Below are positions 7,265 to 16,393 of a stretch of 64,000 nt of DNA, piece by piece. Both the position numbers and the translations under genes were made by a program. Numbering within the stretch: the stretch's first letter is position 1; the number at the start of each line of letters is the position of its first letter. The notes beneath the pieces were generated by a model. It was not told where the DNA came from. It saw nothing but the letters and a program-made list of their open reading frames with translations, and ran no database searches. Origin of the DNA: Streptomyces glomeratus (GTDB taxonomy: Bacteria > Actinomycetota > Actinomycetes > Streptomycetales > Streptomycetaceae); the NCBI RefSeq assembly GCF_021462825.1, contig NZ_JAKEEB010000011.1, positions 62,001-126,000 on the forward strand, given 5' to 3'.

Positions 7265-9196
7265 ATGCGGACGTTCGTCTACACATCCCATCCCTCACGG
7301 GTGGTCTTCGGCTCCGGCGCCGTCGACCGACTCCGCGAGGAGATCGAGCGGCTCGGCCGTCAACGGATCCTGCTGCTGTCCGGCCCGGCCCTCGAGTGGG
7401 CTTCCGCGAGGGTCCGCGAGGCGGCCGGGGACCTGGTGGTGGCCGAGTTCGGCGACGCGGCCATGCACACCCCCGTGGAGGTGACCGAGCGGGCGCTGGC
7501 GATCCTGCGGGAGACGTCCGCGGACTGCCTGGTCGCGGTCGGCGGCGGATCGACGACGGGCCTGTCGAAGGCGCTGGCCCTGCGCACCGGCCTGCCCCAG
7601 GTGATCCTTCCGACCACGTACGCCGGCTCCGAGGTGACCCCCGTGCTCGGCGAGACGCGGGACGGCCACAAGACCACCCGGTCCTCTCCCGAGATCCTGC
7701 CCGGGACCGTCCTCTACGACGTCGACCTCACGCTCACCCTGCCCGTGCCCCTGTCGGTGACCAGTGGCGTGAACGCCCTCGCGCACGCCGTGGAGGCCCT
7801 GTACTCCGCGGACGCGAACCCGGTCACCGACGGGCAGGCCCTGCAGGCGATCTCCCTGATCGGCCGGGCGCTGCCCCGCCTCGCGGCCGACCCGGCCGAC
7901 CGGGAGGCGCGCGCCGATCTGCTTGAGGCGGCGTGGCTCGCGGGTACGTGTCTGGCCACGGTCGGGATGGGTCTGCACCACAAGCTCTGCCACACGCTGG
8001 GCGGCAGCTTCGGCCTGCCGCACGCCCCGACGCACACCGTGATCCTGCCGCACGCCATGGCCTACAACGCCCCCGCGGCGCCCGAGGTGATGCGCAGGAT
8101 CGCCGAGGCTCTCGGCGTGCCGGACGCCCCAGCCGGTGTCCACGACCTGGTGACGTCCCTGGGCGGGCCGGTCTCACTGCGCGAGCTGGGCATGCCCGAG
8201 TCCGGCCTGGCGCACGCGGCCGAGTGGGCCGCGGCGACGCCGTACCCGAATCCGCGCGAGGTCACCGCCGAGGGCCTTGCGGGCCTGCTGTCCGACGCCT
8301 GGCACGGACGCCGCCCGGCCGGCCGCCCGTCCGGTGCGGACCCCCGGCTGGCCCGTCTCACCGAACAGGTCGTGGCGAGCTTCGCCCAGGCGCCCGAGCC
8401 CCGGACCGGCGCCCTGCTCGCGGACCTCGTACGGCATCTGCACAGCTTCGTGATCGACAACGACGTCACCGACTCCGAATGGCAGTACGCGATCGACTTC
8501 CTCACCCGGACCGGACAGCAGTCGGGCCCCACCCGCCAGGAGTTCGTGCTGCTGTCGGACACACTCGGCGTGTCCAGCGTGGTGGACCTGCTGACCAACT
8601 CCCGTACCCCCGGCACCACCCCCTCCGCGGTCCTCGGCCCCTTCTACGTGGAGGGCCCGCCCGAAGTCCCGCACGGCAGCGACATCTCCGGCGGACTCGA
8701 CGGCACCCCGCTGTGGGTGGACGTACGGGTGACGGACACGGCGGGCAAGCCCCTCGGGGACGCGGTCGTGGACGTATGGCAGTCGAACGAGGACGGCTTC
8801 TACGACGTGCAGCTCCCCGATCTCGACGGACCCGTGCTGCGTGCCCGGCTGCGCACCGACGCCGAGGGGCGGATCACCTTCTGGTCGACCCTGCCGGCGG
8901 CGTACCCGATCCCGGACGACGGCCCGGTCGGGCAGATGCTCGCCGCGGTCGGCCGCCACCCCTACCGGGCACCCCATCTGCACTTCATGATCGGCGCGCA
9001 CGGCCACCGCAGGCTGGTCACCCAGCTGTTCGTGGCGGGCGGCGCGTACCTCGACGGCGACACCGTCTTCGGTGTGAAGGACGAACTCGTCGTCGACTAC
9101 ACCCCCCAGAGCGGCCCCACCCCCGACGGCCGCCGCGTGGACGGCCCATGGCGCCGTCTCTCCCACACCTTCCGCATCGCCCCGTCGGCCGAGTGA
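7265..9196 (+). CDS. Fused maleylacetate reductase - hydroxyquinol 1,2-dioxygenase
   Basis: A bifunctional catabolic enzyme of 643 aa. Residues about 1-350 are an iron-type alcohol dehydrogenase fold of the maleylacetate reductase family: VYTSHPSRVVFGSGAVDRL start, LVAVGGGSTTGLSKALAL nucleotide site, and the metal-site stretch LHHKLCHTLGGSFGLPHA. After a short linker, residues about 358-643 are an intradiol dioxygenase of the hydroxyquinol type: TRQEFVLLSDTLGVSSVV N-terminal domain, LGPFYVEGPP with a ligand Tyr, and HPYRAPHLHFMI with Tyr and two His iron ligands. The dioxygenase cleaves hydroxyquinol to maleylacetate, and the reductase turns that into 3-oxoadipate, so consecutive steps are on one chain. 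These are usually separate genes of about 350 and 290 aa. No internal stop or ribosome site suggests a sequencing fusion. ATG at 7265 follows AAGGCGGAG. Confidence 0.92.
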   Translation: MRTFVYTSHPSRVVFGSGAVDRLREEIERLGRQRILLLSGPALEWASARVREAAGDLVVAEFGDAAMHTPVEVTERALAILRETSADCLVAVGGGSTTGLSKALALRTGLPQVILPTTYAGSEVTPVLGETRDGHKTTRSSPEILPGTVLYDVDLTLTLPVPLSVTSGVNALAHAVEALYSADANPVTDGQALQAISLIGRALPRLAADPADREARADLLEAAWLAGTCLATVGMGLHHKLCHTLGGSFGLPHAPTHTVILPHAMAYNAPAAPEVMRRIAEALGVPDAPAGVHDLVTSLGGPVSLRELGMPESGLAHAAEWAAATPYPNPREVTAEGLAGLLSDAWHGRRPAGRPSGADPRLARLTEQVVASFAQAPEPRTGALLADLVRHLHSFVIDNDVTDSEWQYAIDFLTRTGQQSGPTRQEFVLLSDTLGVSSVVDLLTNSRTPGTTPSAVLGPFYVEGPPEVPHGSDISGGLDGTPLWVDVRVTDTAGKPLGDAVVDVWQSNEDGFYDVQLPDLDGPVLRARLRTDAEGRITFWSTLPAAYPIPDDGPVGQMLAAVGRHPYRAPHLHFMIGAHGHRRLVTQLFVAGGAYLDGDTVFGVKDELVVDYTPQSGPTPDGRRVDGPWRRLSHTFRIAPSAE

Positions 9197-9212
9197 CCGA
9201 GGAGTGCCCCTC

Positions 9213-10991
9213 ATGACCCGCATCAACACCGCAGGCCCCGGCGGCTACGACACCGACGTCCTGGTCGTCGGCAGCGGCCCGGCCGGCGGCTCGGCCGCCC
9301 TGCTCCTGGCCACGTACGGCATCCGCACCCTGCTCGTGACCAAGTACGGCTGGCTGGCCAACACCCCACGAGCCCATATCACCAACCAGCGCACCATGGA
9401 GGTGCTGCGCGACCTCGGTGTCGAGAACGAGGCACTGGCGGTCGGCAGCCCGTCCCAGCTCATGGGCGACACCGTGCTGTGCACCGGGCTCGCCGGAGAG
9501 GAGATCGGGCGGATCCGCAGCTGGGGAACGGGCCCGGCCTCGCTGACCGAGTACGCCTCGACGAGCCCCTGCCAGATGATCGACCTGCCGCAGACCTACC
9601 TCGAGCCGATCCTGGTGAACAACGCGGCGGCCCGCGGCGCCAAGGTCCGCTTCGACACCGAGTTCCTCGGCTTCACCCAGGACGAGGACGGCGTCACGGC
9701 GCGGCTGCGCGACCGGGTCCGCGGTGACGAGTTCACCGTCCGCGCCCGCTATCTGATCGGCGCGGACGGCGGACGCAGCGCCGTGGCCGAACAGCTCGGC
9801 CTCCCGTTCGACGGCCGTATGGCCAAGGCGGGCAGCATGAACATCGTCTTCAAGGCCGACCTGGCCCGCTACTGCGCCCACCGTCCCAGCGTCCTGTACT
9901 GGGTGCTGCGTCCCGGCGCGGAGACGGGAGGCATCGGCATGGGCCTGGTCCGGATGGTCCGCCCCTGGAACGAGTGGCTGCTGGTCTGGGGCTACGACAT
10001 CGAACAGGCGCCGCCGGACGTGGACGAGGCGGAGGCCAGGCGGATCGTGCGCGATCTCGTGGGCGACGCCGAACTCCCGGTGGAGATCGAGTCGATCTCG
10101 ATGTGGACCGTCAACCACAGCCATGCCACGGTGTATTCGTCCGGCCGGGTGTTCTGCGCCGGGGACGCCGTGCACCGGCATCCGCCGTCCAACGGGCTCG
10201 GCTCCAACACCTCCGTCCAGGACGCGTACAACCTGGCCTGGAAGCTGGCCATGGTGATCCGGGGCGAGGCGCGGCCCGCGCTGCTCGACAGCTACACGGC
10301 GGAACGCGCTCCCGTGGGGCGGCAGATCGTCCAGCGGGCGAATCTGAGCCGGGACCAGTTCGGGCCGATCTTCGATGTGCTCGGTGTCGGCGCCGGAGGC
10401 GACGAGCTGGCCATCGCCGAGGGCCTCGCCGCGGTGCGGGCCGCCACCGCGGAGGGTGCCAAGCGGCGGCGCCTGCTGGAGGAGGCGATCCGGCTCAAGA
10501 ACTACGAGTTCAACGCGCACGGTGTCGAGATGAACCAGCGCTATGTCTCCGGGGCGGTCCTCGCGGACGACGCTCCGGCCGAGGCAGGGCAGGACGATGC
10601 GGAGCTGGTGGCCAGGCCGACGACCCGGCCGGGCGCCAAACTCCCGCACGCCTGGCTCGTGGACGGTGACGGCGAGCGTGTCTCCACGCTCGACCTGGTC
10701 GGCAAGGGCCTCTTCACGGTGATCACCGGCCTGTCGGGCGGCGTCTGGGAAGCGGCGGCCGACGCCTGCCGGGACGAACTCGGCGTACCGCTGCGGTTCG
10801 TGCGGATCGGCGACGCCGGCTCGCGTGACGCCTACGGCGAGTGGAGCCGGGTCGCCGAGATCGCCGAGGACGGAGTGCTGTTGATACGGCCGGACGGCCA
10901 TGTGGCCTGGCGGCGCACCGACGCCCCCGGGGGCGAGGCCATGGCCCGCCAGGAGCTGACGGGCGCCCTGAGCCGGGTGCTGGGACGGTAG
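9213..10991 (+). CDS. FAD-dependent phenol hydroxylase, TfdB-like
   Basis: A 592-aa flavoprotein monooxygenase. It has the GxGxxG FAD motif VLVVGSGPAGGSAALLLA at the N-terminus, the central DG motif YLIGADGGRSAV, the GD motif RVFCAGDAVHRHPPSNGLG, and a C-terminal thioredoxin-like region. The stretches NTPRAHITNQRTMEVLRDLG, DLPQTYLEPILV and HRPSVLYWVLRPG are as in 2,4-dichlorophenol 6-monooxygenase (TfdB) and related phenol 2-monooxygenases. It probably hydroxylates resorcinol, a hydroxybenzoate-derived phenol or a chlorophenol to hydroxyquinol for the upstream fusion enzyme; the exact substrate is inference. ATG at 9213 has GAGGAG at 9199, inside the gap after the previous stop. Confidence 0.88.
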   Translation: MTRINTAGPGGYDTDVLVVGSGPAGGSAALLLATYGIRTLLVTKYGWLANTPRAHITNQRTMEVLRDLGVENEALAVGSPSQLMGDTVLCTGLAGEEIGRIRSWGTGPASLTEYASTSPCQMIDLPQTYLEPILVNNAAARGAKVRFDTEFLGFTQDEDGVTARLRDRVRGDEFTVRARYLIGADGGRSAVAEQLGLPFDGRMAKAGSMNIVFKADLARYCAHRPSVLYWVLRPGAETGGIGMGLVRMVRPWNEWLLVWGYDIEQAPPDVDEAEARRIVRDLVGDAELPVEIESISMWTVNHSHATVYSSGRVFCAGDAVHRHPPSNGLGSNTSVQDAYNLAWKLAMVIRGEARPALLDSYTAERAPVGRQIVQRANLSRDQFGPIFDVLGVGAGGDELAIAEGLAAVRAATAEGAKRRRLLEEAIRLKNYEFNAHGVEMNQRYVSGAVLADDAPAEAGQDDAELVARPTTRPGAKLPHAWLVDGDGERVSTLDLVGKGLFTVITGLSGGVWEAAADACRDELGVPLRFVRIGDAGSRDAYGEWSRVAEIAEDGVLLIRPDGHVAWRRTDAPGGEAMARQELTGALSRVLGR

Positions 10992-10998
10992 GGGCGGC

Positions 10999-11757
10999 AT
11001 GGACAAGCAGGTGGCCACGGCCGCTGAGGCCCTGGCGGATGTGGTGGACGGGCAGTCCTTCGCCGTCGGAGGCTTCGGGCTGAGCGGGGTGCCCGAGGTT
11101 CTCGTCGGCGCTCTGTACGAGTCGGGGGCGCGCGACCTGTCGGTCGTGTCCAACAACTGCGGGGTGGACGGGCGCGGTCTCGGGGTGCTGCTGGCCGCGG
11201 GCCGTATCGCCCGGGTCACGGGCTCCTACATCGGGGACAACAAGGAGTTCGCGCGTCAGTACCTCGGGGGCGAGCTGGAGGTCGAGCTGATCCCCCAGGG
11301 CACGCTCGCCGAGCGGCTGCGGGCCGGTGGCTGCGGGATTCCGGCCTTCTTCACCCCGGCCGGAGTCGGCACGCTCGTCGAGAAGGGCGGCCTGCCGTGG
11401 CGGTACGGAGCGGAGGGATCGATCGCGGTGGCCTCTCCGCCCAAGGAGGTGCGTGTCTTCGACGGCGTCGAGTACGTCCTGGAGCGCGCGATCACCACCG
11501 ACTACGCGCTGGTCAGGGCCGCCCGCGGTGACCGGCACGGCAATCTCGTCTTCCACCGCGCGGCGCGCAACTTCAATCCGCTGGCCGCCATGGCGGGGCG
11601 GATCACCGTGGCCGAGGTGGAGGAGCTGGTCGAGCCCGGGGAGATCGACCCCGACGAGGTGCACCTTCCCGGGGTGTTCGTGCAGCGGGTCGTGGCGCTG
11701 ACGCCGCGGCAGGCGGCCGACAAGGGAATCGAGAAGAGGACGGTGCGTACGCCGTGA
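10999..11757 (+). CDS. CoA-transferase alpha subunit (3-oxoadipate/3-oxoacid type)
   Basis: The alpha subunit (252 aa) of a family I CoA transferase. The markers are GGFGLSGVPEVLVGALYE near the N-terminus, the glycine loop of VSNNCGVDGRGLGVLL, ITGSYIGDNKEF-like VTGSYIGDNKEF, and GNLVFHRAARNFNPLAAMA. With the next gene it would transfer CoA from succinyl-CoA to 3-oxoadipate (PcaI/PcaJ role). It begins 7 bp after the hydroxylase stop and overlaps the beta subunit by 4 bp. Assignment to 3-oxoadipate rather than acetoacetate rests on the operon context. Confidence 0.88.
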   Translation: MDKQVATAAEALADVVDGQSFAVGGFGLSGVPEVLVGALYESGARDLSVVSNNCGVDGRGLGVLLAAGRIARVTGSYIGDNKEFARQYLGGELEVELIPQGTLAERLRAGGCGIPAFFTPAGVGTLVEKGGLPWRYGAEGSIAVASPPKEVRVFDGVEYVLERAITTDYALVRAARGDRHGNLVFHRAARNFNPLAAMAGRITVAEVEELVEPGEIDPDEVHLPGVFVQRVVALTPRQAADKGIEKRTVRTP

Positions 11758-12383
11758 GCTGGACCAGACAGGAGATGGCGGCGCGGGCCGCGGGCGAGTT
11801 GCGCGACGGCGACTACGTCAATCTCGGCATCGGACTGCCCACCCTGGTGGCCGAGTTCCTGCCCCCGGACGTCGATGTCGTCCTGCACTCGGAGAACGGG
11901 CTGCTCGGCGTAGGACCCTATCCGGCCCCGGATGAGGTCGACGCCGACCTCATCAACGCGGGAAAGGAGACGGTGACCGTACGTGCGGGTGCCTCCTTCT
12001 TCGACTCCTCGCTCTCCTTCGGCATGATCCGCGGCGGCCACATCGACACCGCCGTCCTCGGCGCACTCCAGGTCTCGGCGCGGGGCGACCTGGCCAACTG
12101 GGCGGTCCCCGGAAAGATGATCAGGGGCATGGGCGGCGCGATGGACCTCGTCCACGGCGCTCGCCGGGTCGTCGTGCTGATGGAGCACTCGGCCCGGGAC
12201 GGGAGCCCCAAGATCGTTCAGGAGTGCACGCTGCCGCTGACGGGACGGGCCTGTGTGGACCGGATCATCACCGACCTGTGCGTCCTCGATGTGACCCCCT
12301 CCGGCCTCGCACTGGTCGAGACGGCACCCGGAGTGACGGTGCCCGAGGTGCTCGCCCTGACACCCGTCGCCGTCCACCACTAG
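11754..12383 (+). CDS. CoA-transferase beta subunit (3-oxoadipate/3-oxoacid type)
   Basis: The beta subunit (209 aa) with the catalytic glutamate in the family motif SENGLLGVGPYP (residues about 43-54). NLGIGLPTLVAEFLP lies before it and GGHIDTAVLGALQVSARGDLANW after it. GTG start within the GTGA overlap with the alpha subunit, indicating translational coupling and a stoichiometric complex. It is followed 18 bp later by the thiolase behind AAGGAG. Confidence 0.9.
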   Translation: MSWTRQEMAARAAGELRDGDYVNLGIGLPTLVAEFLPPDVDVVLHSENGLLGVGPYPAPDEVDADLINAGKETVTVRAGASFFDSSLSFGMIRGGHIDTAVLGALQVSARGDLANWAVPGKMIRGMGGAMDLVHGARRVVVLMEHSARDGSPKIVQECTLPLTGRACVDRIITDLCVLDVTPSGLALVETAPGVTVPEVLALTPVAVHH

Positions 12384-12401
12384 TCCCGCAAGGAGCCAAC
12401 G

Positions 12402-13592
12402 ATGATCGAGCGACCGCGCGACGTCTACGTCGTCGACGCCGTCCGTACCCCCTTCGGCCGCTACGGCGGAGCCCTGTCCGGTGTGCGCCCCGACGACCTC
12501 GCCGCCGGGGTGCTGCGCGCCCTCGTCGACCGCAGTCCCGGCCTGGACCCGGCCCGCATCGACGATGTGCTCCTCGGCAACGCCAACGGCGCCGGCGAGG
12601 AGAACCGCGATGTGGCCCGCATGGCGGTGCTGCTGGCGGGGCTCCCGGTGAGCGTGCCCGGGGTCACCCTCAACCGGCTCTGCGGCTCGGGCATGGAGGC
12701 CGTCATCCAGGCGGCCCGGGCCGTCGCCCTCGGTGACGCGTCCGTCGTGATCGCGGGCGGGGTCGAGTCCATGAGCCGCGCCCCCTGGGTGCTGCCCAAG
12801 CCGGAGCGGGGCTTTCCCGCGCGCGACCAGCAGCTCTACTCGACCACCCTGGGCTGGCGCCTGGTGAACCCGAGGATGCCGCGCGAGTGGACCATCCCGC
12901 TCGGTGAGAGCGCGGAGCTGGTCGGCGCCAAGCACGGCATCACCCGCGAGCAGCAGGACACCTTCGCGCTCGCCAGCCACCGGAATGCCGCACAGGCCTG
13001 GCGCGAGGGTCTCTACGACGGGGAGGTCGTCCCCGTCGAGGGGGTGGAGCTGCCGCGGGACGAGAACATCCGCGACACCACCTCCGCGGCGGCGCTGGCG
13101 GCGCTGAAGCCGGCGTTCCTGGCGGACGGCACCATCACCGCCGGCAATGCCTCACCGCTGAACGACGGAGCGGCCGCCCTGCTGCTGGCCGACGAGGACG
13201 GACTCGCTGCGATCGGCCGGGAGCCGCTGGCCCGGGTGCGGGCGGCCGCGGTCACCGGCATCGAGCCGCAGTACTTCGGACTCGGCCCGGTGGACGCCAT
13301 CCGCAAGGTGCTCCGCAAGGCGGACATCGCTCCTTCCGCGCTGCACACGATCGAGCTGAACGAGGCGTACGCGGCACAGGTGCTGGCCTGTCTGGCGGCG
13401 CTGCCCGAGCTCGACCCCTCGCTCGTCAACCCCCGTGGGGGCGCCATCGCCATCGGCCATCCGCTGGGTGCCTCGGGCGCCCGCGTCGCGGGGGCGGTCG
13501 CCCACCAGCTGGCCGCGGCGGGCACCGGGACGGGGCTGGCGGCCCTGTGCATCGGTGTCGGACAGGCGCTGGCGCTGGTCCTGGAGCGCTGA
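12402..13592 (+). CDS. Thiolase, probable 3-oxoadipyl-CoA thiolase
   Basis: A 396-aa degradative-type thiolase. The nucleophilic Cys lies in LNRLCGSGMEAVIQAAR (about residue 90). The second half has NASPLNDGAAALLLAD, the His motif GGAIAIGHPLGASGARV and the final Cys in LCIGVGQALALVLER. As last gene of the operon it would split 3-oxoadipyl-CoA into succinyl-CoA and acetyl-CoA (PcaF role). Sequence alone does not separate it from acetoacetyl-CoA thiolase. AAGGAG precedes the ATG by 6 nt. Confidence 0.88.
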   Translation: MIERPRDVYVVDAVRTPFGRYGGALSGVRPDDLAAGVLRALVDRSPGLDPARIDDVLLGNANGAGEENRDVARMAVLLAGLPVSVPGVTLNRLCGSGMEAVIQAARAVALGDASVVIAGGVESMSRAPWVLPKPERGFPARDQQLYSTTLGWRLVNPRMPREWTIPLGESAELVGAKHGITREQQDTFALASHRNAAQAWREGLYDGEVVPVEGVELPRDENIRDTTSAAALAALKPAFLADGTITAGNASPLNDGAAALLLADEDGLAAIGREPLARVRAAAVTGIEPQYFGLGPVDAIRKVLRKADIAPSALHTIELNEAYAAQVLACLAALPELDPSLVNPRGGAIAIGHPLGASGARVAGAVAHQLAAAGTGTGLAALCIGVGQALALVLER

Positions 13593-13618
13593 GGCGGCCC
13601 GCCGGGTGCGGCCGCTCA
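13590..13618. terminator. Imperfect hairpin between convergent thiolase and AraC genes
   Basis: GCGGCC (13594-13599) pairs with GGCCGC (13610-13615), extended by TGAG/CTCA with one bulge. It spans the 23-bp gap between the two stop codons and could act in both directions. Confidence 0.5.
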
Positions 13619-14485
13619 GGCCGCGCGGCGCACGGCGGCCGGGGTGGTCCCCAGCCGGGCGCGCATCACCCGCGTCAGATGTTCCTGGTGGGAGAACCCG
13701 CAGTCGGCGGCGACCTGCCCGATCGGAGTGGGCCCGGTGCGCAGCAGACGGCAGGCCTGCTCCAGGCGCAGCCCGAGGAGGTACTGGTGGGGGGACTGTC
13801 CCGTGCTGGCCCGGAACTGCCGGGTGAACTGGCTGCGGCTGAGCGAGGCCGCGGCGGCCAGGTCCGCGATCGGCAGCGGTTCGGCGAGCCGCTCCTGCAT
13901 GAGGTCCCGTACGGCCGACAGCTGCCGCTTCGACAGCCCCGACCGCACGGGTGGCGGCTCGGCCGGGCGTGTGGCGTGGCACCGTACCAGCTGAGCGGCG
14001 AGCATGCCCGTCAGGTGGTCCACATACGTCCGGGCGGACGGCTCCCAGCGTCGCACCGCGCCGTCCAGTGCGAGCACGAGCTGCTCGGCGAGCGGATCCG
14101 TGGTCCCGAGTTCCTCGGACAGCTCCACGGGACGGCCGTCGTTGGCGTCGCGCAGCGCCTGGTCCGCCAGATACGCGTGCACCGTGTCGAGCCTGCCGCC
14201 GAGCTCGACGGACAGCGTCCGTCCGGCCGGCTGGAGGAACAGCCCGCCGGCGGGGATCTTCCGCGAGCGCGTCGTGGCGCCGCGTCCCCGCCGTACCGCG
14301 ACGGGCCCGCTGAGGTGCAGGATGACCAGGTGAGTGGGTGCGGGCTCGAAGTCCGCGCGGTAGGAAAGCTCCTCCTGGGACGACACGTACAGCCGCTCCC
14401 AGCCGAGCCCCGCGCTGCTGCCCCGGGGCCGCACCCCGGGCTGCCGGAGAATGCCCACCGTGTCGGCGATTCCCAGTTCCGGCAT
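13616..14485 (-). CDS. AraC-family transcriptional regulator
   Basis: A 289-aa regulator. The N-terminal two thirds resemble the AraC-binding-like domain of XylS-type activators of aromatic catabolism (THLVILHLSGPVAV, then GGLFLQPAGRTLSVEL). Residues about 190-289 are the double HTH (LPIADLAAAASLSRSQFTRQ for the first; IGQVAADCGFSHQEHLTRVM for the second). The ATG at 14485 has GAGGAGG 7 nt upstream. Convergent to the hydroxyquinol operon, it is the likely local activator of it; this is inference from position and family. Confidence 0.85.
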   Translation of the reverse strand: MPELGIADTVGILRQPGVRPRGSSAGLGWERLYVSSQEELSYRADFEPAPTHLVILHLSGPVAVRRGRGATTRSRKIPAGGLFLQPAGRTLSVELGGRLDTVHAYLADQALRDANDGRPVELSEELGTTDPLAEQLVLALDGAVRRWEPSARTYVDHLTGMLAAQLVRCHATRPAEPPPVRSGLSKRQLSAVRDLMQERLAEPLPIADLAAAASLSRSQFTRQFRASTGQSPHQYLLGLRLEQACRLLRTGPTPIGQVAADCGFSHQEHLTRVMRARLGTTPAAVRRAA

Positions 14486-14510
14486 GTGCGACCTCCTCAC
14501 AGCCCCCAGT

Positions 14511-14527
14511 TGATTGAATATTGAATC
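14511..14527. promoter_or_regulatory. AT-rich direct repeat upstream of the AraC gene
   Basis: Two abutting TTGAAT copies (TTGAATA 14514-14520, TTGAATC 14521-14527) make a very AT-rich island in GC-rich DNA 26-42 bp upstream of the AraC start. It could be a -10 region or an autoregulatory half-site pair; AraC proteins bind direct repeats. Confidence 0.4.
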
Positions 14528-14566
14528 ACAATGGGGTGAACGCGTCGAGGGGTCGCGGTGGCCGGC

Positions 14567-16393
14567 TCAGGCCTGGTACAGCGCCTCCACCTCGCCCGCG
14601 TACGCTTTCTCGATCGCCTTGCGCTTCAGCTTCAGCGACGGGGTGAGCAGGCCGTGCTCCTCGGTGAACTGGTGCGCGAGGATGCGGAAGGTGCGGATCG
14701 ACTCGGCCTGCGAGACCAGTGTGTTCGCGGCGACCACCGCCCGCCGCACCTCGGTCTCCAGATCGGGGTCGCGTACCAGCTCGGCCGGGGTGAGCCGCGG
14801 TTTGCCGCGCATCTGCAGCCAGTGCTCCACGGCCTCCGCGTCGAGGGTGATGAGCGCGGCGACATACGGGCGGTCGTTGCCCACGACGATGCACTGCGCG
14901 ACCAGCGGATGGTCCCGTACCCGCTCCTCCAGCGGACCGGGCGAGACGCTCTTGCCGCCGGAGGTCACCAGGATCTCCTTCTTGCGCCCGGTGATGGTGA
15001 GATAGCCGTCCTCGTCGAGGGAGCCCAGGTCACCGGTGGCGAGCCAGCCGTCGTGCAGGGTCGCGTCCGTGGCCTTCTGGTTGTTGAGATAGCCCTGGAA
15101 GACATGGGCGCCGTGCAGCCAGACCTCGCCGTCGTCCGCGATGTGCACCGTGGTGCCGGGGATGGCCTGACCCACCGTGCCGTACCTGGTACGGCCGGGC
15201 GGGTTCGCGGTCGCGGCCGCCGTCGTCTCCGTGAGCCCGTAGCCCTCGTAGATCTGTACGCCGGCGCCCGCGAAGAACAGCCCGAGCCGGCGGTCCATCG
15301 CCGAGCCGCCGGACATCGCGTGCCGTACCCGGCCGCCCATCGCGGCACGGATCTTCGTGTACACGACCTTGTCGAAGAACTGGTGCTGCATGCGCAGGCC
15401 CGCCGAGGGGCCGGGGCCGATGCCCCACGCCTTCGCCTCGATCGCGTCCGCGTACTTGACGGCGACCTCGACCGCCTTCTCGAAGGGGCCCGAGCGGCCC
15501 TCGGTCTCGGCCTTGCGGCGGGCCGCGTTGAAGACCTTCTCGAAGATGTACGGCACGGCCAGGAAGAACGTCGGCTGGAACGCGGCCAGGTCGGGCAGCA
15601 GCGCCGCCGCGTTCAGCTGCGGCTGGTGGCCGAACTTCACCCTGCCGCGGAAGGCCGCGACCTGCACCATCCGTCCGAAAACATGCGCGAGCGGCAGGAA
15701 CAGCAGCGTGGCCGCCTCATCGCCCTTCTTGGAGTGGAAGACCGGCTCCCAGCGCGCGACGACCGTGTCGGCCTCGAACATGAAGTTGCCGTGCGAGAGC
15801 ACACAGCCCTTGGGGCGGCCGGTGGTGCCGGAGGTGTAGATGACGGTCGCCGTCGTCTCGGGGGTCACCGCCTGCCGGTGCCGGTGCACGACCTCGTCCT
15901 CCAGGTGCGCGCCCGCGTCGTACAGCTCCTGAAGGGCGCCGACGTCCAGCTGCCACAGCCGGTGCAGATGCGGAAGCCGGTCGATGACCGTCGCGATGGT
16001 CATCGCGTGGTCCTCGTGCTCCACCATCGCGGCCGACACCTGTGCGTCGTGCAGCATCCAGAACACCTGCTCGGCCGACGAGGTGGGATAGATCGGCACC
16101 ACCTCGGCGCCGATGGACCACAGCGCGAAGTCGAACAGGGTCCACTCGTAGCGCGTACGGCACATGATCGCGACCCGGTCCCCGAACCGGACGCCCTGGG
16201 CCAGCATGCCCTTCGCGAGGGCGAGGACCTCGTCGCGGAACTCGGCGGCGGTCACATCGCGCCACTGCCCCTCCCCGTCCTTGCGGCCGAGGGCGACACG
16301 GAGCGGATCTTCCTGGGCATACTCGAAGACGGCATCGGCCAGACCGCCCACCGGCGGCGCCGACGCCAACGGAGGGTTGGTGAACTCGCGCAA
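14567..16393 (-). CDS. Long-chain acyl-CoA synthetase (AMP-forming)
   Basis: A 608-aa ANL-superfamily ligase, the length of FadD15/FAA-type enzymes. P-loop YTSGTTGRPKGCVLSHGNF lies at about residue 185; YEGYGLTETTAAATANPP, GWLATGDLGSLDEDGYLTI and GRKKEILVTSGGKSVSP follow, with the C-terminal catalytic Lys in SLKLKRKAIEKAY. It activates fatty acids to acyl-CoA via acyl-AMP. I place the start at the TTG at 16393 because AAGGAG lies 5 nt before it and REFTNPPLASAP is the usual family start; the frame stays open to 16615 but that extension is Cys-rich and atypical. Confidence 0.9.
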   Translation of the reverse strand: MREFTNPPLASAPPVGGLADAVFEYAQEDPLRVALGRKDGEGQWRDVTAAEFRDEVLALAKGMLAQGVRFGDRVAIMCRTRYEWTLFDFALWSIGAEVVPIYPTSSAEQVFWMLHDAQVSAAMVEHEDHAMTIATVIDRLPHLHRLWQLDVGALQELYDAGAHLEDEVVHRHRQAVTPETTATVIYTSGTTGRPKGCVLSHGNFMFEADTVVARWEPVFHSKKGDEAATLLFLPLAHVFGRMVQVAAFRGRVKFGHQPQLNAAALLPDLAAFQPTFFLAVPYIFEKVFNAARRKAETEGRSGPFEKAVEVAVKYADAIEAKAWGIGPGPSAGLRMQHQFFDKVVYTKIRAAMGGRVRHAMSGGSAMDRRLGLFFAGAGVQIYEGYGLTETTAAATANPPGRTRYGTVGQAIPGTTVHIADDGEVWLHGAHVFQGYLNNQKATDATLHDGWLATGDLGSLDEDGYLTITGRKKEILVTSGGKSVSPGPLEERVRDHPLVAQCIVVGNDRPYVAALITLDAEAVEHWLQMRGKPRLTPAELVRDPDLETEVRRAVVAANTLVSQAESIRTFRILAHQFTEEHGLLTPSLKLKRKAIEKAYAGEVEALYQA

